From the NCBI RefSeq assembly GCF_011045015.1, contig NZ_JAAKZY010000052.1:1-53897 (forward strand): a DNA stretch of 53,897 nucleotides, in the 5' to 3' direction. The notes under the pieces are model-generated. The model saw only the letters and a list, made by a program, of their open reading frames with translations. It did no database searches and was not told the origin of the DNA. Source of the stretch: Streptomyces scabichelini (GTDB lineage: Bacteria > Actinomycetota > Actinomycetes > Streptomycetales > Streptomycetaceae). The position numbers were made by a program, and so were the translations under genes. Every line of letters begins with the position of its first letter. Position 1 is the stretch's first letter. Positions 8,170 to 16,253 of this stretch are shown one piece after another.

Positions 8170-10319
8170 CGACGACTCAGCCAACTACCGTGACTCAGTC
8201 AACTGCCGTGCAGAAGCCCGTGCTTCCGCCGGACCCCACCCTGTCCCCCGAGGACGGCAGCCCCAAGCAGCCCTTCGTGCGCCGCCTGTGGCGCGGCCGG
8301 CCCGGGGACCACCGATGGGTGCGGCCCGCGTTCCTCGGCACGCTGCTGCTGATCGGCGCGCTGTACACCTGGAACCTCACGGCCTCCGGGTACGCCAACT
8401 CCTTCTACTCCGCGGCTGTTCAGGCCGGAAGCCAGTCCTGGAAGGCCTTCTTCTTCGGCTCGCTCGACTCGGCCAACGCCATCACCGTCGACAAGCCCCC
8501 GGCCTCGCTGTGGCCGATGGCCCTGTCGGTACGGCTGCTCGGCCTCAACTCCTTCGCGATCCTGTTCCCGCAGGTCCTGATGGCCGTGGCCACGGCGGGT
8601 GTGCTGTACGCGGCCGTACGCCGCCGCTTCGGTGCCGCGGCCGGCTTCATCACGATGGCGGTCTTCGCGCTGACCCCGGTCGCCGCGCTGATGTTCCGCT
8701 TCAACAACCCGGACGCGATGCTCGCGCTCCTGATGGCCGTCACGGTCTACTGCGTGCTGCGCGCCATGGAGAAGGCCCAGACGAAGTGGCTGGTGTGGGC
8801 GGGTGCGGCGGTCGGCTTCGCCTTCCTGGTGAAGACGCTCCAGGCCTTTCTGATCCTGCCGCCGCTCGCGCTCCTCTATGTCGTGTTCGCGCCGACGACC
8901 CTGCGCAGGCGCATCGGCCAGGTGCTCCTCGCGGGCCTCTCGATGATCGTCGCGGGCGGCTGGTGGGTGGCCGTCGTCGAGCTGTGGCCCGCTTCCTCCC
9001 GCCCGTATATCGGCGGCTCGCAGAACAACTCCTTCCTTGAACTGACCTTCGGCTACAACGGACTCGGCCGCATCAACGGCGAGGAGACCGGCAGCGTCGG
9101 CGGTGGCGGCGGCGGCATGGGCGGCGGCTGGGGCGAGACCGGCTGGGACCGGATGTTCAGCGCCACCAGCGGCGGCCAGATCTCCTGGCTGATCCCGGCC
9201 GCGCTGATCCTGCTCGCCGCGGGCGTGGTTCTCACCTGGAGGGCCAAGCGGACCGACACCGCCCGCGCCGCGTTCCTCGCCTGGGGCGGCTCGCTGCTGA
9301 TCACCATGGTGATCTTCAGCTACATGCAGGGCATCTTCCACGACTACTACACCGTGGCCCTCGCCCCCTACATCGCGCCGCTGATCGGCATGGGGGCGGT
9401 CGTGCTCTGGGAGGAGCGCGGCAAGGCGTGGGTGTCGCTCACGCTGGCGGGTGCGACGACGGCGACAGCGGTGTGGGGGTACGTCCTCCTCAACCGTTCC
9501 TCCGACTATCTGCCGTGGCTGAAGTGGCTCGTCCTGGTCGGCGGCCTGGTCGCCGCGCTCGGCCTGATCTTCGTGAACAAGCTCGGTCGTCAACTGGCCA
9601 TGGGGATCGTCGGATTGAGCTTCGTCTCCGCCCTCGCGGGCCCGACGGCGTACACCCTCACCACGCTGAACGAGGGGCACTCCGGCTCGATCGTCACGGC
9701 CGGTCCGGCCGTCGCGGGCGGCCGCGGCGGTCCCGGTGGCGGCATGGGCGGCGGTCCCGGCGGGGGCGGTATGCCCGGCCAGAACCAGCAGCAGAACGGC
9801 AACGGTCAGACGGGCCGGCCTCCGACCGGAGGCTTCCCCGGCGGCTTCCCTGGCAACGGCAACACCCAGGGCCAGAACCAGCAGGGCGGCGTGCCCGGCG
9901 GCCGGACGGGCGACGGCGGTGGCATGGCCGGCGGTGGCGGCATGGGCGGCCTGCTCAACGGCGCGACCGTGAGCGACGAGGCCAAGGAACTCCTCGAGAA
10001 GAACTCCGGCGACTACACCTGGGCCGCCGCGGCCGTCGGTGCCCAGAACGCCGCGAGCTACCAGCTCTCCACCGGCGACCCGGTGATGGCGATCGGCGGC
10101 TTCAACGGCAGCGACCCGTCGCCGACGCTGGCCGAGTTCAAGCAGTACGTGGCGGAGGGGAAGATCCACTACTTCATCTCCGGCGGTGGGATGGGCGGCG
10201 GCGGCAGGGACAGCTCCGGCACCTCGTCGCAGATCAGTGAGTGGGTGCAGGAGAACTTCAAGGAGGTGACGGCGGGTTCGTCCACCTTCTATGACCTGAC
10301 GCAGCCGACGAGTAGCTGA
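8166..10319 (+). CDS. ArnT/PMT-like GT39 membrane glycosyltransferase
   Basis: 717 residues with about eleven to thirteen hydrophobic helices. The N-terminal part has the family signature ASGYANSFYSAAVQAG and ITVDKPPASLWP, where the acidic Asp is the presumed catalytic base facing the outside. Two low-complexity Gly-rich stretches are present: a short Gly/Met run after the EETGSVGG loop (about residue 310) and a long Gly/Gln/Asn/Pro-rich extracytoplasmic segment (about 515-600) before a conserved C-terminal domain (TWAAAAVGAQNAASYQL, IHYFISGGGM). Enzymes of this family transfer sugars from polyprenyl phosphate to lipids or proteins outside the membrane. The overlap with the GT2-GtrA gene indicates one pathway. 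The acceptor is unknown. Confidence 0.88.
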   Translation: MTTTQPTTVTQSTAVQKPVLPPDPTLSPEDGSPKQPFVRRLWRGRPGDHRWVRPAFLGTLLLIGALYTWNLTASGYANSFYSAAVQAGSQSWKAFFFGSLDSANAITVDKPPASLWPMALSVRLLGLNSFAILFPQVLMAVATAGVLYAAVRRRFGAAAGFITMAVFALTPVAALMFRFNNPDAMLALLMAVTVYCVLRAMEKAQTKWLVWAGAAVGFAFLVKTLQAFLILPPLALLYVVFAPTTLRRRIGQVLLAGLSMIVAGGWWVAVVELWPASSRPYIGGSQNNSFLELTFGYNGLGRINGEETGSVGGGGGGMGGGWGETGWDRMFSATSGGQISWLIPAALILLAAGVVLTWRAKRTDTARAAFLAWGGSLLITMVIFSYMQGIFHDYYTVALAPYIAPLIGMGAVVLWEERGKAWVSLTLAGATTATAVWGYVLLNRSSDYLPWLKWLVLVGGLVAALGLIFVNKLGRQLAMGIVGLSFVSALAGPTAYTLTTLNEGHSGSIVTAGPAVAGGRGGPGGGMGGGPGGGGMPGQNQQQNGNGQTGRPPTGGFPGGFPGNGNTQGQNQQGGVPGGRTGDGGGMAGGGGMGGLLNGATVSDEAKELLEKNSGDYTWAAAAVGAQNAASYQLSTGDPVMAIGGFNGSDPSPTLAEFKQYVAEGKIHYFISGGGMGGGGRDSSGTSSQISEWVQENFKEVTAGSSTFYDLTQPTSS

Positions 10320-10336
10320 CGGTCGGCTTCTCCCGA

Positions 10337-10374
10337 GGGCGGTGGCTGAGGCGAGAGTGCCCCGGCCACCGCCC
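10337..10374 (+). terminator. hairpin terminator of the glycosyltransferase operon
   Basis: A perfect 10-bp stem pairs 10337-10346 with 10365-10374, followed directly by TTTC. It lies 17 bases after the GT39 stop and separates that operon from the next promoter. Confidence 0.8.
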
Positions 10375-10417
10375 TTTCGTGTTGTACGGCTTCCTGTTGT
10401 ACGGCGTAAGGGAAGTG

Positions 10418-10457
10418 TTCTACGGTGTAAGGCAACTACCTCCCATACACCGTAGAA
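10418..10457. promoter_or_regulatory. palindromic operator upstream of MFS efflux gene
   Basis: TTCTACGGTGTA at 10418-10429 is repeated as its exact reverse complement at 10446-10457, with a 16-bp spacer. A weaker related half site, TGTACGGCGTAAG, lies at 10398-10410. The arrangement is typical for TetR-family repressors controlling DHA2-type pumps, and a TetR gene follows the pump, so it is the likely ligand. The right arm ends nine bases before the ATG, so bound protein would also mask the ribosome site. Confidence 0.75.
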
Positions 10458-10466
10458 GGGACGCGT

Positions 10467-11972
10467 ATGACAGCCGCGACGACCGCCGAGACCGCCCCCC
10501 AGTCACCTCCGCAGGGACACCCCCAACGCTGGCTGATCCTCGGTGTCATCTGTCTCGCGCAGCTCACCGTGGTGCTGGACAACACCGTCCTCAGCGTGGC
10601 GATCCCCTCCCTCACCACGGAGCTGGACGCCTCCACCGCGGACATCCAGTGGATGATCAACGCCTACTCCCTGGTCCAGTCGGGTCTGCTGCTCACCGCG
10701 GGCAACGCCGCCGACCGCTACGGCCGCAAGCTGATGCTGATCTCCGGGCTTGCGGTCTTCGGTCTTGGCTCGCTGGCGGCCGGACTGGCGCAGAGTTCCG
10801 CGCAGCTGATCGCGGCCCGCGCGGGGATGGGCATCGGAGGCGCGCTGCTGATGACCACGACGCTCGCCGTCGTCGTGCAGATCTTCGACGACAGCGAGCG
10901 CGTGAAGGCCATCGCGCTGTGGTCCACGATCGGCTCGCTCGGCTTCGCGGCCGGGCCCCTGATCGGCGGTGTGATGCTGGACCACTTCTGGTGGGGCGCG
11001 ATCTTCCTGGTCAACATCCCGGTCGCCGTGATCGGCCTGGTCGCGGTCGGCGCGCTCGTACCCGAATCCAGGCACAAGGCGGGCGACCGGCCCGACCTGG
11101 TGGGCGCGCTGCTGTCGACCATCGGCATGACGGCAGTCGTGTACGCGATCATCACCGGCCCCGAGCACGGCTGGACCTCCGCCCATGTGGTGGTCTCCGC
11201 GCTGATCGGCGTGGTCGTCCTCGGGCTCTTCGCGCTGTGGGAGTTGCGCATCGAGTACCCCATGCTCGACCTGCACTTCTTCCGCAACGAGAGGTTCGTA
11301 GGCGCGGTGGCGGGCGTGATCCTCGTGGCCTTCGGCATGACGGGCTCGCTGTTCCTGCTCACCCAGCACCTCCAGTTCGTGCTCGGCTACGGGCCGCTGG
11401 ACGCCGGTCTGCGTACGGCCCCGCTGGCGCTGACCGTCGTCGTGCTCAACGTCACCGGGGTCGGCACGCGGCTGACGGTCAGGCTCGGCACCCCTGGGGC
11501 CATCGCCCTCGGTATGGCCCTGGTGTCCGGCGGCCTCGCGGCGATCGCCGTGCTCGGCGGGCGGCACGGGTACGGCGGGATGCTGCTCGGCCTGGTCGTG
11601 ATGGGCGTGGGTGTGGCGCTGTCCATGCCGGCCATGACCAACGCGATCATGAGCGCCATCCCGCCCGAGAGGGCAGGCGTGGGCGCGGCCATCAACGGCA
11701 CGCTCGCGGAGTTCGGTAACGGCCTCGGCGTCGCGGTCCTCGGCGCCGTGCTCAACTCCCGCTTCGCCTCGCTCGTCGCGGTCTCCGCAGCCTCACTGCC
11801 GGCGGCGATCGCGGCGGCGAAGGGACCCGAGGAGAAGGCACAGATCGCCGACGCGTTTGCTTCCAGCCTGGAGACCAGCCAGTTGGTGGGAGCCGCCGCG
11901 GTACTGCTCGGAGGCCTGCTGGCGGCCGTGCTGTTGCGGCGCGCGGAGAGGGCGGACTCCGCGCCCCTTTAG
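10467..11972 (+). CDS. DHA2-family MFS multidrug efflux transporter
   Basis: 501 residues, 14 predicted membrane helices, in the usual DHA2 size range. Motifs visible: LDNTVLSVAIPSL in helix 1, the motif A-like loop GNAADRYGRKLML, ARAGMGIGGALLM, and the motif C-like GSLGFAAGPLIGGVML in helix 5. These are hallmarks of H+-coupled drug exporters of the EmrB/QacA type. ATG 10467 directly follows the palindromic operator, and the TetR gene lies 223 bases downstream on the same strand. The last codons (Ala-Pro-Leu-stop) fall inside a dispersed repeat, so the natural C-terminus may have been altered by it. Confidence 0.9.
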   Translation: MTAATTAETAPQSPPQGHPQRWLILGVICLAQLTVVLDNTVLSVAIPSLTTELDASTADIQWMINAYSLVQSGLLLTAGNAADRYGRKLMLISGLAVFGLGSLAAGLAQSSAQLIAARAGMGIGGALLMTTTLAVVVQIFDDSERVKAIALWSTIGSLGFAAGPLIGGVMLDHFWWGAIFLVNIPVAVIGLVAVGALVPESRHKAGDRPDLVGALLSTIGMTAVVYAIITGPEHGWTSAHVVVSALIGVVVLGLFALWELRIEYPMLDLHFFRNERFVGAVAGVILVAFGMTGSLFLLTQHLQFVLGYGPLDAGLRTAPLALTVVVLNVTGVGTRLTVRLGTPGAIALGMALVSGGLAAIAVLGGRHGYGGMLLGLVVMGVGVALSMPAMTNAIMSAIPPERAGVGAAINGTLAEFGNGLGVAVLGAVLNSRFASLVAVSAASLPAAIAAAKGPEEKAQIADAFASSLETSQLVGAAAVLLGGLLAAVLLRRAERADSAPL

Positions 11973-12073
11973 GGGCGCGGGGCTGTATCGATTTGCGGCT
12001 TCGCCGCGATGGGGGTCCCCCCGCTCGAGCGAAGCCGAGAGTGGGGGAGCGACCAGCCACAACGGACCCGCAG
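11961..12073. repeat. dispersed palindromic repeat, copy 1
   Basis: Starts with the palindrome GCGCCCCTTTAGGGGCGC, which contains the stop codon of the MFS gene, and ends with the block GCGACCAGCCACAACGG then ACCCGCAG. Between them lies an inserted second motif (GGGGGTCCCCCC and a CTCGAGCGAAGCC hairpin-like part). Related copies are at 12981-13058, 19154-19207, 27594-27663 and 35412-35467. Confidence 0.85.
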
Positions 12074-12140
12074 ATGGGAACCGGCGTAACGATGTCCTGG
12101 CTGAGGCACGCATAACATCAGGCGACAGTGATACGAGCGC

Positions 12141-12180
12141 TATCGAGTTCCATCCAGTTCCATCGAGTTCCATCAAGTTC
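12141..12180 (+). repeat. four 10-bp direct repeats before the TetR gene
   Basis: Consecutive units TATCGAGTTC, CATCCAGTTC, CATCGAGTTC and CATCAAGTTC occupy the leader immediately upstream of the ribosome site GAGGAAGG. The 10-bp period would place each unit on the same face of the helix, so it could be a cooperative protein-binding array or simply a slippage product. Confidence 0.8.
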
Positions 12181-12195
12181 CGAGGAAGGTGCGCC

Positions 12196-12963
12196 ATGGT
12201 GAGGGCAGCCGACCGGGCCAAGCGTCCGGCGCGGACCAGCGTCTGGCTGGAGGGCAGGGAACGGGCGGCGCGCGGCGGCCAGCCGTCCGGGCTCGACCGG
12301 GACCGGATCACCCAGGTGACGGTGCGGCTGCTCGATGCCGAGGGGCTGGCCAAGTTCTCCATGCGACGACTGGCCGCCGAGCTGAACGTGACGGCGATGT
12401 CGGTCTACTGGTACGTGGACACCAAGGACGACCTGCTCGAACTGGCCCTGGACGCGGTCTTCGGCGAACTCGAGCTGCCCGACCCGGAGTCGGGCGAGGA
12501 CTGGCGCGACCAGCTCCGCGCGCTCGCCACCGGGTACCGGGCGCTGCTGGTCCGCCACCCCTGGGTGTCACCGCTCATCGGCAACTTCCTCAACATCGGC
12601 CCGCACTCGATGGCGTTCTCGCTGTCCGTGCAGCAGGTGATCCGCACCACGGGACTTCCGCTGCACGGGCAGATGGGCGCCATCGCGGCCGTCTTCCAGT
12701 TCGTGTACGGGTTCGGGACGATCGAGGGGCACTTCGTGCAGCGGTGCGCCTCGGCCGGCATGTCGCAGGACGAGTACTTCCACCAGGCCATGAGCACGGT
12801 CCGTGATCAGCCCGACTTCGCCGAGAACTTCGAGAATGCCGCGGATCTCATGGAGGCCCGTGGGGGCGACACGGTGGAGGAGATGCGGGAGCGGGACTTC
12901 GCCTTCGCGTTGGAGCTGCTGGTGGCGGGCATCGAGGCGATGGTGCTCCGCGAGGAATCGTGA
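12196..12963 (+). CDS. TetR/AcrR family regulator (TetR_C type)
   Basis: 255 residues. After a basic N-terminal tail, the HTH (about 35-85) reads LDRDRITQVTVRLLDAEGL, FSMRRLAAELNVTAMSVYWYVDTKDDLL, the typical TetR DNA-binding unit. The remainder is helical, with the RALATGYRALLVRHPWV and FGTIEGHF segments of the TetR C-terminal ligand-binding class. ATG 12196 has a good ribosome site (GAGGAAGG). It is encoded just downstream of the DHA2 pump and is the probable repressor binding the 10418-10457 palindrome; the inducer would be a substrate of the pump. Confidence 0.88.
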   Translation: MVRAADRAKRPARTSVWLEGRERAARGGQPSGLDRDRITQVTVRLLDAEGLAKFSMRRLAAELNVTAMSVYWYVDTKDDLLELALDAVFGELELPDPESGEDWRDQLRALATGYRALLVRHPWVSPLIGNFLNIGPHSMAFSLSVQQVIRTTGLPLHGQMGAIAAVFQFVYGFGTIEGHFVQRCASAGMSQDEYFHQAMSTVRDQPDFAENFENAADLMEARGGDTVEEMRERDFAFALELLVAGIEAMVLREES

Positions 12964-12980
12964 GGCCGGTGGGTCGGGTG

Positions 12981-13058
12981 CGGGTCGGTGGGGGCTGGTC
13001 GCGCCCACGCGGCGGAGCCGCATATTAAATGCAGCCCCGTGCCCCTGACGGGGCGCCC
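12981..13058. repeat. dispersed palindromic repeat, copy 2
   Basis: A diverged copy in inverted orientation: GGGGCTGGTCGCGCCC, then GGCGGAGCCGCAT and GCAGCCCCGTGCCCCTGACG ending in GGGGCGCCC. It closely matches the left part of the 27.6-kb copy (GTGGCTGGTCGCGCCCCG, GGCGGAGCCGCATAT). It lies between the TetR gene and the convergent PPOX gene, where it may serve as a two-way terminator. Confidence 0.7.
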
Positions 13059-13070
13059 TCACCGGACTTA

Positions 13071-13541
13071 CTACTCCTGCGGAGCCAGCCTCGCCGGGAA
13101 GCCGCCGGTCGCCACCGGTCCCCATCGTGTCGGCGTGACCCGGATGATGGACTTGCCCTGCTTGGTCATCGCTGCCCGGTACTCGTCCCAGTCCGGGTGC
13201 TCGCCGGCGATGTTGCGGTAGTACTCCACGAGCGGCTCGACCGAGTCCGGGGAGTCGATGACCTCGGCGGTGCCGTCGATCTGGACCCAGGGGCCGTTCC
13301 ACTCGTCGCTCAGGACGATGAGGCTGACCCGCTCGTCGCGTTTGGCGTTGCGGGTCTTGACCCGGTCCGGGTAGGTCGAGACGACGATGCGGCCCGCGTC
13401 GTCCACACCGCAGGTCAGAGGAGAGCCCTGAGGACTTCCGTCACCGCGCCGCGTCAGCAGGATGGCGCGGTGACGGGGGCGTACGAAGTCCAGCAGTTCG
13501 TCGAGGGAGACGGAAGTGTTCGTCGCGATGTTCGGTGCCAT
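13071..13541 (-). CDS. PPOX-class F420-dependent oxidoreductase
   Basis: 156 residues of the split beta-barrel flavin/F420-binding family. The pattern matches small actinobacterial PPOX-class F420 enzymes: RPRHRAILLTRRGDGSPQGSPL, VVSTYPDRVKTRNAKRDERVSL, PWVQIDGTAEVID and RVTPTRWGPVA. Members use reduced deazaflavin F420 for reductions or bind flavins; the substrate is not predictable. It is transcribed towards the TetR gene, and an independent promoter must lie in the 13542-13628 spacer shared with the MFS terminator. Confidence 0.85.
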   Translation of the reverse strand: MAPNIATNTSVSLDELLDFVRPRHRAILLTRRGDGSPQGSPLTCGVDDAGRIVVSTYPDRVKTRNAKRDERVSLIVLSDEWNGPWVQIDGTAEVIDSPDSVEPLVEYYRNIAGEHPDWDEYRAAMTKQGKSIIRVTPTRWGPVATGGFPARLAPQE

Positions 13542-13628
13542 GGAGGCAGCCTAGGACGAACGGACGCCGAACGCCTGACGCGTTCGGTGGCAGGGCCTGC
13601 CCTGACTCGACTGCTGCTCGTAATGGAA

Positions 13629-13676
13629 CCGGCCCGTGGGGCGCGCCCGAACCTCGGGACGCGCCCCACGGGCCGG
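13629..13676 (-). terminator. strong hairpin terminator after MarR-MFS operon
   Basis: A perfect 17-bp stem pairs 13629-13645 with 13660-13676; the loop adds a further CCCGA/TCGGG pairing. It follows the MFS stop (13687 on the minus strand) by ten bases and can also end transcription from the opposite direction. Confidence 0.85.
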
Positions 13677-13686
13677 GATTCTCGAA

Positions 13687-16230
13687 CTACTCGCCGGGGT
13701 GGGCGAGTTCGATGTCGTGGCCGTCGACGCCGCGGCCGTTCACGGTCAGCGCCGTCGCCACCGGCGGGTAACCCGTCGCGATGACGGTGTACTCCCCGCT
13801 GTCCAGGTCGGCGAAGGCGTACGCCCCGTCCGCTCCCGTCGTCGCGGTGGCGACCACGTTGCCCGCCGCGTCGACGAGCGTGACCCGGGCATCGGCGAGG
13901 GGGCCGTGCGGCGCCCGTACGGTGCCCCGGAGCCGGGCGCCCGCCGTGAGGTCGACGTCGACTCGGGTGACACCGGTGCCGCCGACCTCGACGGGCAGGG
14001 CGGCCGGACGGTGGCCCGCCGCGTTCACTGCGACGGTCACCGGACCCGGGACCAGCTCGGCGAAGTCGAACTCGCCCTGCTCGCCGGTCGTTCCGGTGGC
14101 CAGCACATCACCGCGTACGTCCGTGACGACGACCGTGGCGTCCTTGACCGGCGTACCGGTCTCGGCGTCCCGCACCACACCGCTGAGCCCGCTCGTGCCG
14201 CTCACGAGGATGTCGTAGGTGACCGGCTCGTCGTTCACGACGATCGTCGAGGCCTGCGGCTGGAAACCGTCGGCCGACGCGATCAGGACGTACGAGCCCG
14301 CGCCCGGCGCGTCCAGCGCGTAGGCACCGTCCGCCCGTGCGACCGAGCGGCCCAGCTGCCGTCCCGCCAGGGAGATCAGCGTGACGGCGGCCTGCGGGAC
14401 GGGCACGCTCTCGGCACCGCGCACGTAACCGCGTACCGGAATCCCACCACCCACGACGGACTCACCCGCGACGGACTCACCGGCGACGGACTCACCGGCG
14501 TCGACCGTGGCCGTGGCGACCGGGGCCCTCTGCTCGCCCAGGACCCTATGCTCGCCCAGAGCCTTCTGCTCGACCGGGACCTCCTGCCCGACCGGGGCGG
14601 AAGCGTCGGCGGCAGCCGGAGCGCCGCCCTTCTCGTCGGCGGCCTGCGCCAGGGCGCCCTTCGTCTTCAGCGGGACCTCCTTGATGAAGAAGGTCACGAG
14701 GAGGGCGAGCAGCGCGAGCGGCGCGGAGTAGAGGAAGACGTCCGCGACACCGTGGCCGTAGGCGCTCTCCACGACGGTGCGGACCGGCGCGGGCAGCGTG
14801 GCGAGGTCGGGGATGTTCCCGTTGCCCGTGCCGGCGTGGCCGAGGGCCTCGCCCTGGGCGCCGAGACCGGCGAGGCCGTCCTTGACGTAGTCGGTGATCC
14901 GGGTGGCCATGATCGCGCCCAGTGCCGAGACGCCCATGGCACCGCCGAGGGACCGGAAGAACGTCACCGTGGAGCTGGCGGCGCCCAGGTCCTTGGGGTC
15001 CACCTGGTTCTGCGTGCAGAGCACCAGGTTCTGCATCATCATGCCGACGCCGAGGCCCAGCAGGGCCATGAAGATCGCGATGTGCCAGTACGCGGTGTCG
15101 TACCGGATCGTGCCCAGCAGGCCGAGGCCCGCGGTCACCAGCACACCGCCGCCGACCAGCCAGCCCTTCCAGCGCCCGGTCCGGGTGATGACCTGACCGG
15201 AGAGGGTGGAGGAGACGAAGAGGCCGGCGATCATCGGGATGGTCATGACGCCGGACATCGTCGGCGTCTTGTCCCGGGCCAGCTGGAAGTACTGGCTGAA
15301 GAAGACGGTTCCGGAGAACATCGCGACGCCGACGAACAGCGAGGCCAGCGAGGCCAGCGTGATGGTGCGGTTGCGGAACAGCCGCAGCGGGATGATCGGC
15401 TCGCTCGCCTTCGCCTCGATGAGGACGAAGAGCAGTCCGAGGGCGACGGAGCCGCCGACCATCGCGTAGGTCTGCCAGGACACCCACTCGTACTTGTCAC
15501 CGGCGAAGGTCACCCAGACCAGCAGCAGGCAGACCGCGGCGGTGATGAAGAAGGCGCCGGCCCAGTCGACCTTGACCTTCCGCTTGACGACCGGAAGGTG
15601 CAGGGTGCGCTGCAGCACGATGAGGGCCGCGATGGCGAACGGCACACCGACGTAGAAGCACCAGCGCCAGCCCAGCCAGCTGGTGTCGGTGATGACACCG
15701 CCGATCAGCGGACCGCCGACCATCGCGGTGGCGAAGGTGGCACCGAGGTAGCCGTTGTACCGCCCGCGCTCGCGCGGGGAGATCATCGCCGCCAGGATGA
15801 TCTGGGCCAGCGCGGACAGCCCGCCCATGCCGATGCCCTGGACGGCGCGGAATGCGATGAGCGTGCCGGGGTTCTGCGACAGACCGGCCGCCGCCGAACC
15901 CAGGACGAAGACGACGAGGGCGAACTGGATCAGCAGCTTCTTGGAAAAGAGGTCGGCGAGCTTGCCCCACAGTGGGGTGGACGCCGTCATCGTCAGGAGT
16001 GACGCGGTCACGACCCAGGTGTAGGCGCTCTGACCGCCGCCGAGGTCGCCGATGATCCTGGGCAGGGCGTTGGAGACGATCGTCGACGACAGGATCGCGA
16101 CGAACATGCCGAGCAGCAGCCCGGTCAGCGCCTCCATGATCTGCCGGTGCGTCATCGGAGCGTCGTGGGAGGCGCCTCCTGAGGGCTTGGCGTGTGAGCC
16201 CCGCACACCGGTTGGTGTGGTCGTAGCCAT
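13687..16230 (-). CDS. MFS transporter fused to three carboxypeptidase-regulatory-like domains
   Basis: 847 residues from ATG 16230, which has an AAGGAAG ribosome site. Residues 1-520 are a 14-helix DHA2 drug transporter: ILSSTIVSNALPRIIGDLGG, LWGKLADLFSKKLL, GIGMGGLSALAQI, GATFATAMVGGPLIGG. A linker of about 75 residues (521-597) rich in Ala, Glu and Val (GESVAGESVAGESVVG) leads to three repeats of a beta-sandwich carboxypeptidase-regulatory/SpaA-like domain, starting near 598, 690 and 770, each with the pattern G-x-V-x(6)-G-x-x-x-x-A-x-V-x(10-20)-G-x-Y/F. Because DHA2 C-termini are normally cytoplasmic, the location of the domains is an open question. It forms an operon with marR, 23 bases upstream. 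Confidence 0.88.
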   Translation of the reverse strand: MATTTPTGVRGSHAKPSGGASHDAPMTHRQIMEALTGLLLGMFVAILSSTIVSNALPRIIGDLGGGQSAYTWVVTASLLTMTASTPLWGKLADLFSKKLLIQFALVVFVLGSAAAGLSQNPGTLIAFRAVQGIGMGGLSALAQIILAAMISPRERGRYNGYLGATFATAMVGGPLIGGVITDTSWLGWRWCFYVGVPFAIAALIVLQRTLHLPVVKRKVKVDWAGAFFITAAVCLLLVWVTFAGDKYEWVSWQTYAMVGGSVALGLLFVLIEAKASEPIIPLRLFRNRTITLASLASLFVGVAMFSGTVFFSQYFQLARDKTPTMSGVMTIPMIAGLFVSSTLSGQVITRTGRWKGWLVGGGVLVTAGLGLLGTIRYDTAYWHIAIFMALLGLGVGMMMQNLVLCTQNQVDPKDLGAASSTVTFFRSLGGAMGVSALGAIMATRITDYVKDGLAGLGAQGEALGHAGTGNGNIPDLATLPAPVRTVVESAYGHGVADVFLYSAPLALLALLVTFFIKEVPLKTKGALAQAADEKGGAPAAADASAPVGQEVPVEQKALGEHRVLGEQRAPVATATVDAGESVAGESVAGESVVGGGIPVRGYVRGAESVPVPQAAVTLISLAGRQLGRSVARADGAYALDAPGAGSYVLIASADGFQPQASTIVVNDEPVTYDILVSGTSGLSGVVRDAETGTPVKDATVVVTDVRGDVLATGTTGEQGEFDFAELVPGPVTVAVNAAGHRPAALPVEVGGTGVTRVDVDLTAGARLRGTVRAPHGPLADARVTLVDAAGNVVATATTGADGAYAFADLDSGEYTVIATGYPPVATALTVNGRGVDGHDIELAHPGE

Positions 16231-16253
16231 GGGCTTCCTTTTCTTACGTTGCT

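Noticed and set aside
8199..10169. 656-codon minus-strand frame opposite the GT39 gene
   Set aside because: Antisense shadow; no domain or start signal, and the membrane-helix pattern of the plus strand is unambiguous.
13636..16002. 788-codon plus-strand frame opposite the MFS fusion
   Set aside because: Rich in Asp/Arg/Gly with no recognisable domain; the opposite strand encodes a clear transporter.
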